This document shows, piece after piece, positions 29,159 to 39,702 of a stretch of 64,000 nt of DNA. This DNA comes from Citromicrobium sp. Lineage in GTDB: Bacteria; Pseudomonadota; Alphaproteobacteria; Sphingomonadales; Sphingomonadaceae. The stretch is from the NCBI GenBank assembly GCA_002729695.1, contig PBYQ01000002.1, positions 103,170 through 167,169 on the forward strand. The letters are read 5' to 3'. The stretch's first letter is position 1. Each line of letters starts with the position of its first letter. The notes beneath the pieces are model-generated. The model searched no databases. It was not told where the DNA came from and worked only from the letters and a program-made list of their open reading frames with translations. Position numbers and translations under genes: made by a program.

Positions 29159-30097
29159 TCATCGGGACAGTACGAATCTCACCGTATTGCGATAATAGGA
29201 TGCGATAGGCGCCCCATTTTCATCGAGGGCGGGCAAAAACCGCGCGCGACGCATCACCGACTTGCACACGGCCTTGTCGAACTCGGCAGGTCTTGTCGAT
29301 CGCTGGATATGGCAATCTGTCGGCGTCCCTTCGGTGTCTATCGAAAGGCGGAACTGGACAATGCCCTGTGTGCCGCGAGCGACAAGATCCATCGGATAAG
29401 CATCCGGCCTGATCCAGTCACCCGGATTCGTCCTTGGCATAACGGGCCGCGTGAGCTTTGCATGGGCAGCCACGTCGATGCCCCAGGTCCCCATGAGCGC
29501 GTCGGTACATTTTCGCATCTGCTCCAGCGGCGCTTGCATCGGACCCATATCGAGCCTCACCGGTTGCTCGCTACCGCGCGAGACCTGCAACCACCGAATC
29601 TTCGCTTCACGCTCCTGCGAAAAGGGATGTTCGAGCGGATCGTACCCTTCGGGAATCTCGTCCGGATCCGGCTTCTTCCACTTTGTGTCGGCATCCTCGC
29701 CTTCCACTGTGCCAAAAAACGCTCCGGTGACAACTACCGCAGGATCGTACTCTCCAAAAACGCCGAACCCGACGTTCTGCGATTGAGGCTCTTCATCGGG
29801 GCCGAACTGATAGGTAAAATCGTCCAGCTTGCTCTCGTCGCCGATCTCTTCCAGCGGCGAGCCTGCCACAATCATATCGAATTCATCGCCGGAAACGTAT
29901 CGTTCGAGGATGAGGACGGCCTTGTCGTCACCCTCGCCGAACAGGCGTAACAGCCGGCAGCTGTCGTCGTCGTATTTGAGTATCCAATCGGAACTCGGCG
30001 CTAAAGTGCGGGCCGCTGGTGTGGACTCATTCTGAGCGGAGAGGCTTGTCGCCGCTCCAGCGATCAGCGCGAAGGTCAATGCGACGTTTCTATGCAT
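29159..30097 (-). CDS. Secreted protein with TonB C-terminal-like domain (paralog 1)
   Basis: 312 residues from the ATG at 30095-30097. A signal peptide ends near AQNES. The N-terminal domain has a W-x-L-x-Y-x5-C-R-L-x-R-x-F-GEGDDK block (about 38-60) that I do not recognise from any named family. The C-terminal 90 residues, with GIVQFRLSIDTEGTPTDCHI and ending in TVRF, resemble the TonB C-terminal fold found in TonB and in secreted proteins. No membrane anchor or proline-rich linker typical of true TonB is present, so energy transduction is unlikely. The gene at 30242 is a paralog with the same order of domains. The leader carries a 37-base tandem duplication. Confidence 0.7.
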   Translation of the reverse strand: MHRNVALTFALIAGAATSLSAQNESTPAARTLAPSSDWILKYDDDSCRLLRLFGEGDDKAVLILERYVSGDEFDMIVAGSPLEEIGDESKLDDFTYQFGPDEEPQSQNVGFGVFGEYDPAVVVTGAFFGTVEGEDADTKWKKPDPDEIPEGYDPLEHPFSQEREAKIRWLQVSRGSEQPVRLDMGPMQAPLEQMRKCTDALMGTWGIDVAAHAKLTRPVMPRTNPGDWIRPDAYPMDLVARGTQGIVQFRLSIDTEGTPTDCHIQRSTRPAEFDKAVCKSVMRRARFLPALDENGAPIASYYRNTVRFVLSR

Positions 30098-30100
30098 CTG

Positions 30101-30173
30101 CCCAAAGTAGGCAGCCTGCAAGGGAGGCGTAAAGCTTCCCAAAGTAGGCAGCCTGCAAGGGAGGCGTAAAGCT
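30101..30173. repeat. Two exact 36-base direct repeats (period 37) in the leader of paralog 1
   Basis: Positions 30101-30136 and 30138-30173 are identical, with one T between. They sit directly upstream of the start codon of the minus-strand gene at 29159-30097, so the 5' leader is duplicated. An alternative longer start would translate part of it. This looks like recent tandem duplication by slippage. The remaining spacer to 30241 contains only a short AGCTGG/CCAGCT hairpin. Confidence 0.95.
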
Positions 30174-30241
30174 GGATATCTGCCAGCTCTTCGTTAAGTC
30201 CTCAGCACCGGGGGGCAAACCGGTATTGGGTCTTCCACCCT

Positions 30242-31171
30242 TCATCGCGGCATCTGGAAACGGACCGTGCCGAGATAGACCGAAGCGATCGGCTTTCCGT
30301 CGACATCGAGCGCCGGTTCAAAGCGAGCGCGCTTTTTCAAACGATCACAACTGATCTCCGCGAACTCGGCCGAATCGGTCAGGCCGGAAACATCGCAATC
30401 GACCGGAAGGCCCTTCTCGTTCACGGTCAGACGGAATTTGATGATCGCCTGTCCGCCCTTCCACAATTCCGAAACCGGATAGTCGGTCGACCTGATCCAG
30501 TTGCCGGGATCGTTCGTCGGTTCCACCCTGCGCGAAAGTTCGCGGTGCGCAGCCACATCGATCCCCCAGGTGGACACGAGATCTTCCATGCATTTCTGCA
30601 GCGCCGCGACCGGCTTCTCCATCGGACCGGTGGCGAGCGTTACGGCCCTCCTCCGCCGTTCGATCCGAAACCACTCGATCTGCGCGGCACGATCATTCGG
30701 GAAGGTGCGTCCGATGATATCGAAGGGGCCGGGCGCGACATAGCCATCCGGCCGGTCCTCGGTTTCGAAAGGTAGCGTCCCAAGCTTGGCCATGGAGATG
30801 ATCGCGGCGGGCTTGAATTCCCCCAGGTCGCCTTCGACAGCCGTGGCATCGCTGGCATCCTCGAATGGTCCGAACTGGATTTGGACATCTTCGGGCGTGG
30901 GTTTCAGGTACACTGATCGCAATGGCCGTCCTGCGACGATCACGGAAAAGTGATCTCCGGGCAGGGCCTGCTCGATCGCGAAGACGACCTTGTCGTCGCC
31001 TTCGCCGAACGTACGCATCAGCCGGCAGTTCTTCTCCGCGTAATTGAGATTCCAGCTGGAGGACGGCTGGAGCGGGGCCGGGTCCTGCTTGGCGCTGGCA
31101 CCATTAGAAAAAGCCGCCGAGGCGATAATCATCACCGCGGCGGCTTTGAATGCTGTCTTGCGATCGATCAT
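30242..31171 (-). CDS. Secreted protein with TonB C-terminal-like domain (paralog 2)
   Basis: 309 residues with a signal peptide (first 27 residues, ending ASAKQ). It shares the same order as paralog 1: the N-terminal W-x-L-x-Y-x5-C-R-L-x-R-x-F-GEGDDK block (about 40-62), a divergent middle, and WGIDVAAH about residue 205 followed by a TonB C-terminal-like domain (GGQAIIKFRLTVNEKGLP, ending TVRFQ). The cysteine in the CRL block and those of the C-terminal domain are kept in both copies. The pair probably arose by tandem duplication. No function is known to me; periplasmic location is inferred. Confidence 0.7.
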   Translation of the reverse strand: MIDRKTAFKAAAVMIIASAAFSNGASAKQDPAPLQPSSSWNLNYAEKNCRLMRTFGEGDDKVVFAIEQALPGDHFSVIVAGRPLRSVYLKPTPEDVQIQFGPFEDASDATAVEGDLGEFKPAAIISMAKLGTLPFETEDRPDGYVAPGPFDIIGRTFPNDRAAQIEWFRIERRRRAVTLATGPMEKPVAALQKCMEDLVSTWGIDVAAHRELSRRVEPTNDPGNWIRSTDYPVSELWKGGQAIIKFRLTVNEKGLPVDCDVSGLTDSAEFAEISCDRLKKRARFEPALDVDGKPIASVYLGTVRFQMPR

Positions 31172-31220
31172 GGGCGGAGAGACTATCCCCGCCCAATAAT
31201 GGGAGCAAGCTATTGTAGGG

Positions 31221-32150
31221 TCAGAGCTTCTCGGTCAGCTCAGGCACCGCCTTGAACAGGTCCGCGACCAGGCCGATGTCCGCGACCTGGAAGATCGGGG
31301 CGTCCTCGTCCTTGTTGATCGCGATGATGACCTTGGAATCCTTCATCCCGGCAAGGTGCTGGATCGCGCCCGAAATGCCGATTGCGAAATAGGCTTCCGG
31401 CGCGACGATCTTGCCCGTCTGGCCGACCTGATAGTCGTTGGGGACATAACCCGCGTCGACCGCCGCACGGCTGGCACCGATCGCGGCGCCCAGCTTGTCG
31501 GCCAGCGGCGTGATGTATTCCTCGAACGTCTCGGCGTCCTTCAGCGCACGGCCACCCGAGACGACGACGCTGGCGCTAGTCAGTTCGGGGCGCTCGCTCT
31601 TGGCGAGTTCGCGGCTGACGAATTCGGAGGTGCCCGCATTGCCGGTGGTCTCGACCTTCTCCACGGTACCGCTGCCGCCTTCGGCGTCGGCCTTGTCGAA
31701 GGCGGTACCGCGCACGGTCAGCACCAGCTTGTCTTCGGTGCTTTCGACCGTCGCGATCGCGTTGCCCGCGTAGATCGGGCGCGTGAAGGTCTTGTCGCCT
31801 TCAACGCTCATCACTTCGGAGATCTGCATCACGTCGAGTAGCGCGGCGACGCGCGGCGCGATATTCTTGCCGGTGGTGGTGGCAGGCGCGACGAAGGCGT
31901 CGTGATCGGCCATCAGCTTGGCGGCGAGCGGCGCGATGTTTTCCGCCAGCATGTCCTTGTAGGCGGCATCGTCCGCGAGATGGACCTTGCCCACGCCTGC
32001 GATCTTCGCCGCGGCATCGGCCACGCCTGCGCAGTCTGCGCCAGCGACAAGCAGGTGCACTTCGCCGAGCTTGGACGCGGCGGTGACTGCAGCCAGAGTT
32101 GCGTCCTTCACTTCTGTGTTGTCGTGTTCGACCAGAACCAGAGTTTTCAT
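31221..32150 (-). CDS. etfA: Electron transfer flavoprotein, alpha subunit
   Basis: 309 residues. The C-terminal FAD-binding half is well preserved: [10 protein letters not shown] (about 196-205), [71 protein letters not shown]. It pairs with EtfB (encoded 40 bases upstream) to carry electrons from acyl-CoA dehydrogenases to ETF-ubiquinone oxidoreductase. It is the second gene of an etfB-etfA operon. Confidence 0.97.
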   Translation of the reverse strand: MKTLVLVEHDNTEVKDATLAAVTAASKLGEVHLLVAGADCAGVADAAAKIAGVGKVHLADDAAYKDMLAENIAPLAAKLMADHDAFVAPATTTGKNIAPRVAALLDVMQISEVMSVEGDKTFTRPIYAGNAIATVESTEDKLVLTVRGTAFDKADAEGGSGTVEKVETTGNAGTSEFVSRELAKSERPELTSASVVVSGGRALKDAETFEEYITPLADKLGAAIGASRAAVDAGYVPNDYQVGQTGKIVAPEAYFAIGISGAIQHLAGMKDSKVIIAINKDEDAPIFQVADIGLVADLFKAVPELTEKL

Positions 32151-32190
32151 GTTCTTACCTCAAATATCATAAACCGGGCTCAGGCCCTGC

Positions 32191-32937
32191 TCAGGCGATC
32201 CCGAGCGCCTTGATCTTGGCGACCAGCGCATCGACATCCTCGACCTTTTCGCCCGCCTGGCGAACCGGCGGCTCGGAGACCTTGAGCGTCTTGAGGCGCG
32301 GCGCGGTGTCGACACCGAAGTCGGCCGGGCTCTTGGTGTCGAGCGGCTTCTTTTTCGCCTTCATGATGTTCGGCAGCGAGGCGTAGCGCGGCTCGTTCAG
32401 GCGAAGGTCGGTGGTGACAATCGCGGGCAGGGTCAGCTTGACCGTTTCCAGACCACCATCGACTTCGCGCTTCACGGTGATCGAATCGCCTTCGAGCGTG
32501 ATCGTGTTGGCGAAGGTGCCCTGCGGGCGGTCGAGCAGCGCGGCGAGCATCTGGCCCGTCTGGTTGCTGTCGTCCGAGATCGACTGCTTGCCGAGCAGAA
32601 CCAGACCGGGCTGTTCTTCCTCGACGATCGCCTTGAGGATCTTGGCCACGGCGAGCGGCTCCAAATCTTCGTCGGTTTCGACCAGAATCGCGCGGTCGGC
32701 ACCCATGGCGAGCGCGGTGCGCAGCGTTTCCTGTGCCTTTGCCGGGCCGACCGAGACCGCGACGATCTCTTCGGCATTGCCCGCTTCCTTGATCCGGATC
32801 GCTTCTTCGACCGCGATCTCGTCGAACGGGTTCATGCTCATCTTGACGTTGGCGAGGTCGACGCCGGAGCCGTCCGCCTTGACGCGGGGCTTCACGTTGT
32901 AGTCGATCACCCGCTTGACGGGCACGAGTATCTTCAT
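32191..32937 (-). CDS. etfB: Electron transfer flavoprotein, beta subunit
   Basis: 248 residues. Starts [10 protein letters not shown] as usual; [17 protein letters not shown] lies at 35-51 and the AMP-binding segment with [17 protein letters not shown] is at about 118-134. The recognition loop region [29 protein letters not shown] is intact and is the site for binding dehydrogenases and for trimethylation by EtfB methyltransferase in other bacteria. It leads the etfBA operon. The upstream spacer to exoD (32938-33180) holds divergent promoters I could not define. Confidence 0.97.
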   Translation of the reverse strand: MKILVPVKRVIDYNVKPRVKADGSGVDLANVKMSMNPFDEIAVEEAIRIKEAGNAEEIVAVSVGPAKAQETLRTALAMGADRAILVETDEDLEPLAVAKILKAIVEEEQPGLVLLGKQSISDDSNQTGQMLAALLDRPQGTFANTITLEGDSITVKREVDGGLETVKLTLPAIVTTDLRLNEPRYASLPNIMKAKKKPLDTKSPADFGVDTAPRLKTLKVSEPPVRQAGEKVEDVDALVAKIKALGIA

Positions 32938-33180
32938 CGGTTGTCCTTTCCCGTGAGAGGCCGGGCGTTTTTCGCGCGCCGGGCCGCAGAATGCTTCGCC
33001 TGTTCCAATGGCTGGGGGCGGTGTTGCGTTCCGGAAACAGCCTCGTCAAGGGCGCGCGCGCGGGCTCGCCAAGGCGTAGCGTCAGGCAGCCACCGGTGCC
33101 GCCGCCTGCCGAGCGGGCAAGTGCTTGCGAATCATGCTAAAGGCGCGGGAACTCCCATCGAGCAGGGTGCTTGAGCACAT

Positions 33181-33813
33181 ATGTCAGACACGCCGAAAAA
33201 CGTTTGCGGGATCATCGACCGTCTGACCGAGCTTGGCGACGAGCAGGACAAGGTGTCGATCGGAGACATCGTCGAATCCTTCGGCAGCCGGTCGTACGGC
33301 CCCATGTTGCTGGTGCCCGCACTGATCGGCATCTCGCCCGTGGGCGGCATCCCTGGCGTGCCGAGCTTTCTCGCGCTGACCCTGTTGCTGATCGCGGTGC
33401 AGATGGTTTTCGGGAAAGACCACCTGTGGCTGCCCGGGATCGTGAAGGATCGCTCGGTTGATGGCGAGAAGCTCGCCAATGCGGCGGAGGACATGGAGGG
33501 TGTTGGCACGTTCATGGACAAGATTTTCCATGGCCGACTTGAGATGTTCACCGGGCCGACGGCTGGCCGGATCGCCGCGGGCGTGATCGCCTTGATGTGC
33601 CTGGCGGTCCCTCCGCTCGAACTGCTGCCCTTTGCAGTCGTGCTGCCGATGGGCGTGATCGCGGCATTCGGCATTGCACTCACCGTGCGCGACGGCCTGC
33701 TGATGCTGGTCGGATTTCTGGGCAGCGGCGCTGCGCTCTACGTCCTGATCACGAAAGTCGTATTCGGGATGCTGATGGGCGGTTCGTCGGGCGGTAGCGG
33801 CGGGATGTTCTGA
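33181..33813 (+). CDS. ExoD-family membrane protein
   Basis: 210 residues. The N-terminal soluble part (1-40), with SFGSRSYGPMLLVPALI beginning the first hydrophobic segment, and the SPVGGIPGVPSFLALTLLLIA block match ExoD, a Rhizobium protein affecting exopolysaccharide and alkali tolerance. About four membrane segments, with a glycine/serine-rich tail. Mechanism is not known. It stands alone between etfB and a convergent secreted-protein gene. The exopolysaccharide connection with region 1 is thematic only. Confidence 0.85.
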   Translation: MSDTPKNVCGIIDRLTELGDEQDKVSIGDIVESFGSRSYGPMLLVPALIGISPVGGIPGVPSFLALTLLLIAVQMVFGKDHLWLPGIVKDRSVDGEKLANAAEDMEGVGTFMDKIFHGRLEMFTGPTAGRIAAGVIALMCLAVPPLELLPFAVVLPMGVIAAFGIALTVRDGLLMLVGFLGSGAALYVLITKVVFGMLMGGSSGGSGGMF

Positions 33814-33843
33814 CCATTACCGCTCTGTGAGAAGGAAAGCCGC

Positions 33844-34395
33844 TCAGGCCCCCATCGACAAGCCTTCGTAACACGTAAGCATGCCTGAGATCAGCTGCCG
33901 GTTGGGCATCAGCGTATCCTGCATGCCTTCGGGATCGGACAGCGAGATATGGTCGTAGCGATCCTGGTCGAACAGGTCCTTCGTCGCCTCGAATTCGACG
34001 AAAGGCAGGCTGCCTTCGTACCACAATTCGCGCAGCACTCCGGCGCCGAAGGCAAAGGTCGTGCGGTTGCCACGCGCGGCGACGACCTTGCCCCAGACGA
34101 GATCGTCGCCGAACTTCATCTTGACCCAGCTGCCGGCCTTGTAGCGGTTGTAGGTATCCTGCTCGATCACGAGGATGCGGTACGCGCCGTCACCGACCGG
34201 ACCATTCGTGAAATGGTCGGTCAGCGCGAGCTCGGTCCCGCCCATCAGCTCGGCGCTGCAGGTGTCGTAATCGGGGCCCAGCTTGAAACTGCTCAGGACC
34301 GAGCGGTCGGAAATGGTCGGCCAAGGTGACTGCGCCGAAGCGGCACCGCCCACCATGGTTGCGACACTTGCGAGCCCGAGCAGTATCTTGCGCAT
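33844..34395 (-). CDS. Secreted protein of unknown function downstream of sucC
   Basis: 183 residues with a clear signal peptide (MRKILLGLASVATMVGGAASA). The mature part has an even mix of charged and aromatic residues and two cysteines (about 46 and 174), which may pair. No motif is recognised. It begins three bases after the sucC stop, so the two are cotranscribed. A periplasmic role is inferred from the signal only. Pairing a TCA-cycle gene with an exported protein is unusual and may simply reflect local rearrangement. Confidence 0.75.
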   Translation of the reverse strand: MRKILLGLASVATMVGGAASAQSPWPTISDRSVLSSFKLGPDYDTCSAELMGGTELALTDHFTNGPVGDGAYRILVIEQDTYNRYKAGSWVKMKFGDDLVWGKVVAARGNRTTFAFGAGVLRELWYEGSLPFVEFEATKDLFDQDRYDHISLSDPEGMQDTLMPNRQLISGMLTCYEGLSMGA

Positions 34396-34397
34396 GA

Positions 34398-35594
<1,197 letters not shown>

Positions 35595-35712
35595 GGGGGC
35601 GCTCCGTCCTTCGTCGACTGGATCTGTGTGCGGATAGGTTTGTGCAGCGCCTAAGCATGGTTGTGCGCGCTTGAAAAGGGCGCTGCGCTAGCGCACATCG
35701 CGAACGTTCGAA

Positions 35713-36510
35713 ATGATCGATTACACACGCCTCGATGCGATACTCCACGAAGCTGGTTTGATCGCGATGACCCGATGGCCGGGAGCGGGCCATAGCGTCG
35801 AAACATGGGACAAGGGCGACAACGATCCGGTTTGCGAGGCGGATATCGAAGTCGACGCATTCCTCCGCCGCGAACTTTCCGCGCTGTTGCCGAGCGCGGG
35901 CTGGTTGTCCGAAGAGAGCGCCGACCACGCCGAACGGCTCGAAGACCGCTTGGTGTGGGTGGTCGATCCGATCGACGGCACGCGCGATTTCATCCGGGGG
36001 CGGTCTGGCTGGGCGGTTTCGGTCGCGCTGGTTTCGAACGGGCGTTCGCTGATCGCGAGCCTGGAGGCCCCCGCGCGCAAGGAACGCTGGCGGGCAACGG
36101 CGGGCAAGGGGGCGACGCTCAACGGCGAACCGCTGGTCGCGTCGGACAGGGCAGAACTGGATGGCGCGCGGGTGCCTGCCGTCGATCTGGCGAAGGCCGA
36201 TCGCTCGCTGGTCGCGGTCGAGCAGCCCAATGGGATTGCCCTGCGCGCCGCGATGGTCGCCGCGAATCGTGTGGACCTGCTTGCGACGATGCGCTGGGGC
36301 TACGAATGGGATATTGCCGCCGCCACCCTGATCGCGCGCGAGGCGGGCGCGGCGGTGAGCGATATTTTCGGGCAGCCGCTGGGGTACAACAAGCGCGATC
36401 CGCGCAGTTTCGGATTGCTGGTCTGCGCGCCGGGAATCCAGCAGCAGGCGATCGAACATTTCGGCGAGCGGGCGCGCGAAAGGCTAGGCACTGCGAAGGG
36501 CCCTGAATGA
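35713..36510 (+). CDS. Inositol-monophosphatase-family phosphatase (CysQ- or HisN-like)
   Basis: 265 residues. Metal ligands are visible in WLSEES (glutamate about 68), DPIDGT (D85, D88), and YEWDIAAA (aspartate about 198), the three motifs of lithium-sensitive phosphatases. Substrate may be adenosine 3',5'-bisphosphate, histidinol phosphate or inositol phosphate; sequence alone does not decide. A perfect ten-base palindrome, CGAACGTTCG, lies at 35700-35709 just before the start. It is divergent from sucC. Confidence 0.85.
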   Translation: MIDYTRLDAILHEAGLIAMTRWPGAGHSVETWDKGDNDPVCEADIEVDAFLRRELSALLPSAGWLSEESADHAERLEDRLVWVVDPIDGTRDFIRGRSGWAVSVALVSNGRSLIASLEAPARKERWRATAGKGATLNGEPLVASDRAELDGARVPAVDLAKADRSLVAVEQPNGIALRAAMVAANRVDLLATMRWGYEWDIAAATLIAREAGAAVSDIFGQPLGYNKRDPRSFGLLVCAPGIQQQAIEHFGERARERLGTAKGPE

Positions 36511-36545
36511 AAAAAAGGGGGCCGACGCACGCGGCGCCGACCCCC
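36510..36545 (-). terminator. Rho-independent terminator after the OmpA lipoprotein gene
   Basis: On the minus strand, arms 36545-36534 and 36528-36517 form a 12-bp GC stem with two G-U pairs and a five-base loop, followed by seven U residues (36516-36510). On the plus strand the same pairs would be mismatched and no T run follows, so it serves the minus-strand gene ending at 36570. Confidence 0.9.
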
Positions 36546-36569
36546 CTCTTGTTACAGTGGTCTGCGGCC

Positions 36570-37262
36570 TTAGCGGCGCGCGGCCTGGACCTGTTCCTGG
36601 CTGATCGGAACGATCTTGATTTCCACGCGGCGGTTCAGCGGTTCGGCAACATTGTCGCCGGTCCGCACACGCAGGTACTGCGGATCTTCGCCGTAGCCGC
36701 GGGTCGCGATGCGGGCGCGCGAGACGCCCTGCGAAACGAGGTAATCGGCCACAGCCTGTGCGCGGCGCTCCGAAAGATCCTGGTTATAGCCCACGCTGCC
36801 GGTCGTGTCGGTGAAGCCGTACACATCGATCAGGCTGTCCGGATAGCGGATCAGGCTGTCGGCGACGGTTTTCAGGGTCGCGCGGAAGTTGGCATTGATG
36901 TTCGCCGAGTTGGTGGCGAAGGTTACGCCGTCGGGCAAACGAACCAGAATCGCGTCCTGATCGCCGATTTCCTCGACGTCGACGCCGCTACCGGCGGTCT
37001 GTTCGTCAAGTTCGCGGATCTGGTCGTCGAATTTGTCGCCGATCACCGCGCCTGCGGTACCGCCGATGCCCGCGCCGATGATGCGCGCGGCATCGCCGCC
37101 GATTACGCCGCCCAGCAGATAGCCGAGCGTACCGCCGATTGCGGCACCTGCAGCGGTGCGCGAAAAGGTCTTTTCACCGGTGTTCGGGTCGGTAACGCAA
37201 GCGGAGGTGCTCACCAGAGCCGCGACGGCCACCGACGAGAGAATGATACGGGGGGTTTTCAT
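36570..37262 (-). CDS. OmpA-family outer-membrane lipoprotein
   Basis: 230 residues from the ATG at 37260-37262; upstream in-frame sequence overlaps the divergent gene and is rejected. The signal peptide ends in LVSTSAC, giving a lipidated cysteine near 22. A glycine-zipper region (about 38-76, repeated G-x-x-x-G) may insert in or contact the membrane. The OmpA C-terminal domain (about 110-220) has YGFTDTTGS and NRRVEI with the peptidoglycan-binding aspartate and arginine. It likely ties outer membrane to peptidoglycan, like YiaD. It has its own terminator downstream. Confidence 0.9.
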   Translation of the reverse strand: MKTPRIILSSVAVAALVSTSACVTDPNTGEKTFSRTAAGAAIGGTLGYLLGGVIGGDAARIIGAGIGGTAGAVIGDKFDDQIRELDEQTAGSGVDVEEIGDQDAILVRLPDGVTFATNSANINANFRATLKTVADSLIRYPDSLIDVYGFTDTTGSVGYNQDLSERRAQAVADYLVSQGVSRARIATRGYGEDPQYLRVRTGDNVAEPLNRRVEIKIVPISQEQVQAARR

Positions 37263-37461
37263 ATTCAGGCAGTCCCTCTTTTGTGTCGTTTCGCGGGAAA
37301 TGCCGCGAACGTAATAAGTGCCAGCGTCCACCCACGCTCGCCGCCCCAGTAACGGCCCCCTGTCGGCGAAGTTCCCGCGACGCCGCCGATGGGAGGTCGA
37401 TCGGGCAGTCGGACGATGACGGATGGCGCAGCGCCGCTTTTGTGCTAGCGCGAAGAATGTC

Positions 37462-38808
37462 GTGACACCTTTTCCCTGGACAGACCTGCTCATCATCGCC
37501 GGGCTCATCGTGCTCAATGGCGTTTTCGCCATGTCCGAGCTGGCGATCGTTTCCGCCAGGACCACGCGGCTGCAGTCGAAGGCCGAAGGCGGGAGCGTCG
37601 CAGCGCGTACCGCGCTCGAGCTGGCGGGCGATCCGGGCAAGTTCCTCTCTACCGTGCAGATCGGCATCACGCTGGTCGGGATCGTCGCGGGTGCCTATTC
37701 GGGATCGAGCCTGGGCGGGCCCGTCGGCGAACGGCTGCAGGCGCTCTTCGGCCTGTCTCCGGACAGCGCGGCGCAGGCAGGCTTCTTCCTGGTAATCGTC
37801 CTGACGACTTATTTCAGTCTCGTCATCGGGGAGCTGGTGCCAAAGCAGCTCGCGCTGCGCGCGGCGGACCAGATCGCAATGGTCATGGCGCGACCGATGA
37901 AATGGCTCGCACTGATTGCCGCGCCGATCGTGTGGGTGCTCGATTTCTCCTCGGCGACTATCGTGCGCCTGTTCGGCGTGCGTCCGGGCGGTCAAAACAG
38001 CGTCACCGCCGAAGAGCTGCAGATGCTGTTCGCCGAGGCCACCCGCAGCGGCGTGCTGGAGGCGGAGCAGAGCGCGATCCTGCGTGGGGTGGTGCGCCTG
38101 GCCGACCGCCCGGTGCGCGAGCTGATGACCCCGCGTACCGAGGTGGACTGGATCGCCGTCGACGCAGATCGCGCCGAGATAGAGGCGACGATTGCCGACA
38201 GCCCGCATTCCTTGCTGCCGGTGGCCGACGGTTCGGCCGACAAGATCATCGGTGTGGTCAAGGTCCGCGAAGTCTTGGCCGCGATGGTCTCAGGCGCGCC
38301 CTTCGCGCTGACCGATCTGGTAAAGCGGGCCGAGGTCGTGCCCGACCAGCTCGATGCGATGGACGCCTTGCGCGTGCTCCAGCAGGCGGATGTCGCGATG
38401 GCGATGGTCCACGACGAGTACGGCCATCTCGACGGTATCGTCACTCCGATCGACCTTCTCACCGCGATCGTGGGCCAGTTCGAAAGCGACAAGGACCAGG
38501 GCGAGATACCCGAGGTGATCGAGCGGGCGGATGGATCGCTGCTGGTTTCAGGCAGCCTTTCGGCGGAGGATCTGGGCGACCGGCTGGGCCTCGATTACGG
38601 CGAGGAACGCGAATTCGCGACCGCGGCCGGGTTCGCGCTCTCGGTGCTCAAGCACCTGCCCGACGAGGGGGAGGTGTTCACGCATCAGGGCTGGCAGTTC
38701 GAGATCGTCGACATGGACGGGCGCAAGATCGACAAGCTGCTGGTGGCGCAGGAGAAGCCCGATTCGGCGTCGACTCCAGCCGATCGTTCCGCAGGCGGCA
38801 ATGCCTGA
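37462..38808 (+). CDS. CNNM/CorC-type (hemolysin-family) membrane protein with CBS domains
   Basis: 448 residues from a GTG at 37462; an ATG at 37423 is possible but lacks a ribosome site. DUF21 membrane region (about 5-190) with VLNGVFAMSELAIVSARTTRL. Then a CBS pair (about 210-330) beginning RPVRELMTPRTEVDWI and containing HDEYGHLDGIVTPIDLL, and a CorC/HlyC C-terminal domain (about 350-430). Members are linked to magnesium or cobalt transport; hemolysin is a historical label. The upstream 150 bases (37263-37461) are shared with the divergent OmpA gene. Confidence 0.9.
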   Translation: MTPFPWTDLLIIAGLIVLNGVFAMSELAIVSARTTRLQSKAEGGSVAARTALELAGDPGKFLSTVQIGITLVGIVAGAYSGSSLGGPVGERLQALFGLSPDSAAQAGFFLVIVLTTYFSLVIGELVPKQLALRAADQIAMVMARPMKWLALIAAPIVWVLDFSSATIVRLFGVRPGGQNSVTAEELQMLFAEATRSGVLEAEQSAILRGVVRLADRPVRELMTPRTEVDWIAVDADRAEIEATIADSPHSLLPVADGSADKIIGVVKVREVLAAMVSGAPFALTDLVKRAEVVPDQLDAMDALRVLQQADVAMAMVHDEYGHLDGIVTPIDLLTAIVGQFESDKDQGEIPEVIERADGSLLVSGSLSAEDLGDRLGLDYGEEREFATAAGFALSVLKHLPDEGEVFTHQGWQFEIVDMDGRKIDKLLVAQEKPDSASTPADRSAGGNA

Positions 38809-38844
38809 CGGGAACGGGCAGCACGTCTGACGCTTTCACTAGGA

Positions 38845-39702
38845 ATGACGGGACATCGCGATATCTGGCTGATCGCCAATCAGGGCAGCGGATCGGTCCG
38901 CGAAGAGACTCTTGCCAAGCTGGACCAGTGTTGCGCCAGCTCTGACCTGTGCATCGCCAAACGCTCGACCTTTCCAGATGACGGCATCCCCGACCGGCAG
39001 GAGCTTGCGCGGCTGGGAATCGATACCGTGGTCACCTTGGGCGGCGACGGGACGATCAACGCGGTCGTCACCGAGCTTTCGGGCTGGGACGGAGCAGTGC
39101 TCCCGCTTCCCGGGGGAACGCAGAACCTGCTGACCAAGCGGCTGCATGGCGATGTCGAGGTCGACGCCGTGATGGACGCCTTTGCCGCCGGAACGGCGCG
39201 GCGTATCCGACCCAACATCATTCGATGCCGGAGCGGTGTCGCGCTGGCGGGGCTCCTCGTAGGCCCCGGCACCAGCTGGAACGAGGTGCGCGAGGCGTTG
39301 CGGGCAGGCGACCCTGGCGCCATGCTCGCTGCGACGGGCGCTGCGATCGAGGGTACGACCGGTCGGCCGCCCGTACGCATTGCGCTGCCCGAGGCGGGCG
39401 ATGAAGCTGGCTATCCGATACTCGAACTCGTGCCGCACTCGGGCGGCATCGACGTTGCCGCTTACCATGCACGCAGCGGAGCAGACTTCGTCGGCCAGAC
39501 ATGGGCGCTTCTGCGGCAGGAATTTCGCGAAGGTCCGCACGAGACCTTTGGGCCCTTCCCCGAGGTCGAACTGGCCAGCACGGGGAGCGAACCGCTCGAC
39601 CTGCTGCTCGACGGAGAGCCTGCCGACGGGCGCGAGCGGGAGAACTTCACTCTCGACGCCTGCCCCGTCGATCTGATCGCAACACTGGCGGAGGATGGCT
39701 GA
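38845..39702 (+). CDS. Diacylglycerol kinase-family lipid kinase
   Basis: 285 residues. The DAGK catalytic motif TLGGDGTINAVV (about 64-75) and PLPGGTQNLLTKRL (about 87-100) follow an N-terminal IANQGSGS phosphate-binding loop. The second, beta-sandwich half is shorter and more divergent than in DgkB/YegS. It should phosphorylate a lipid such as diacylglycerol or a sphingoid base; the latter is attractive in a sphingolipid-containing order, but this is inference. The stop overlaps the next start by eight bases. Confidence 0.85.
   Translation: MTGHRDIWLIANQGSGSVREETLAKLDQCCASSDLCIAKRSTFPDDGIPDRQELARLGIDTVVTLGGDGTINAVVTELSGWDGAVLPLPGGTQNLLTKRLHGDVEVDAVMDAFAAGTARRIRPNIIRCRSGVALAGLLVGPGTSWNEVREALRAGDPGAMLAATGAAIEGTTGRPPVRIALPEAGDEAGYPILELVPHSGGIDVAAYHARSGADFVGQTWALLRQEFREGPHETFGPFPEVELASTGSEPLDLLLDGEPADGRERENFTLDACPVDLIATLAEDG

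Noticed and set aside
30098-30142. Longer start for TonB-like paralog 1 including the repeat
   Set aside because: It would place fifteen extra residues before a clean signal peptide, within the duplicated leader.
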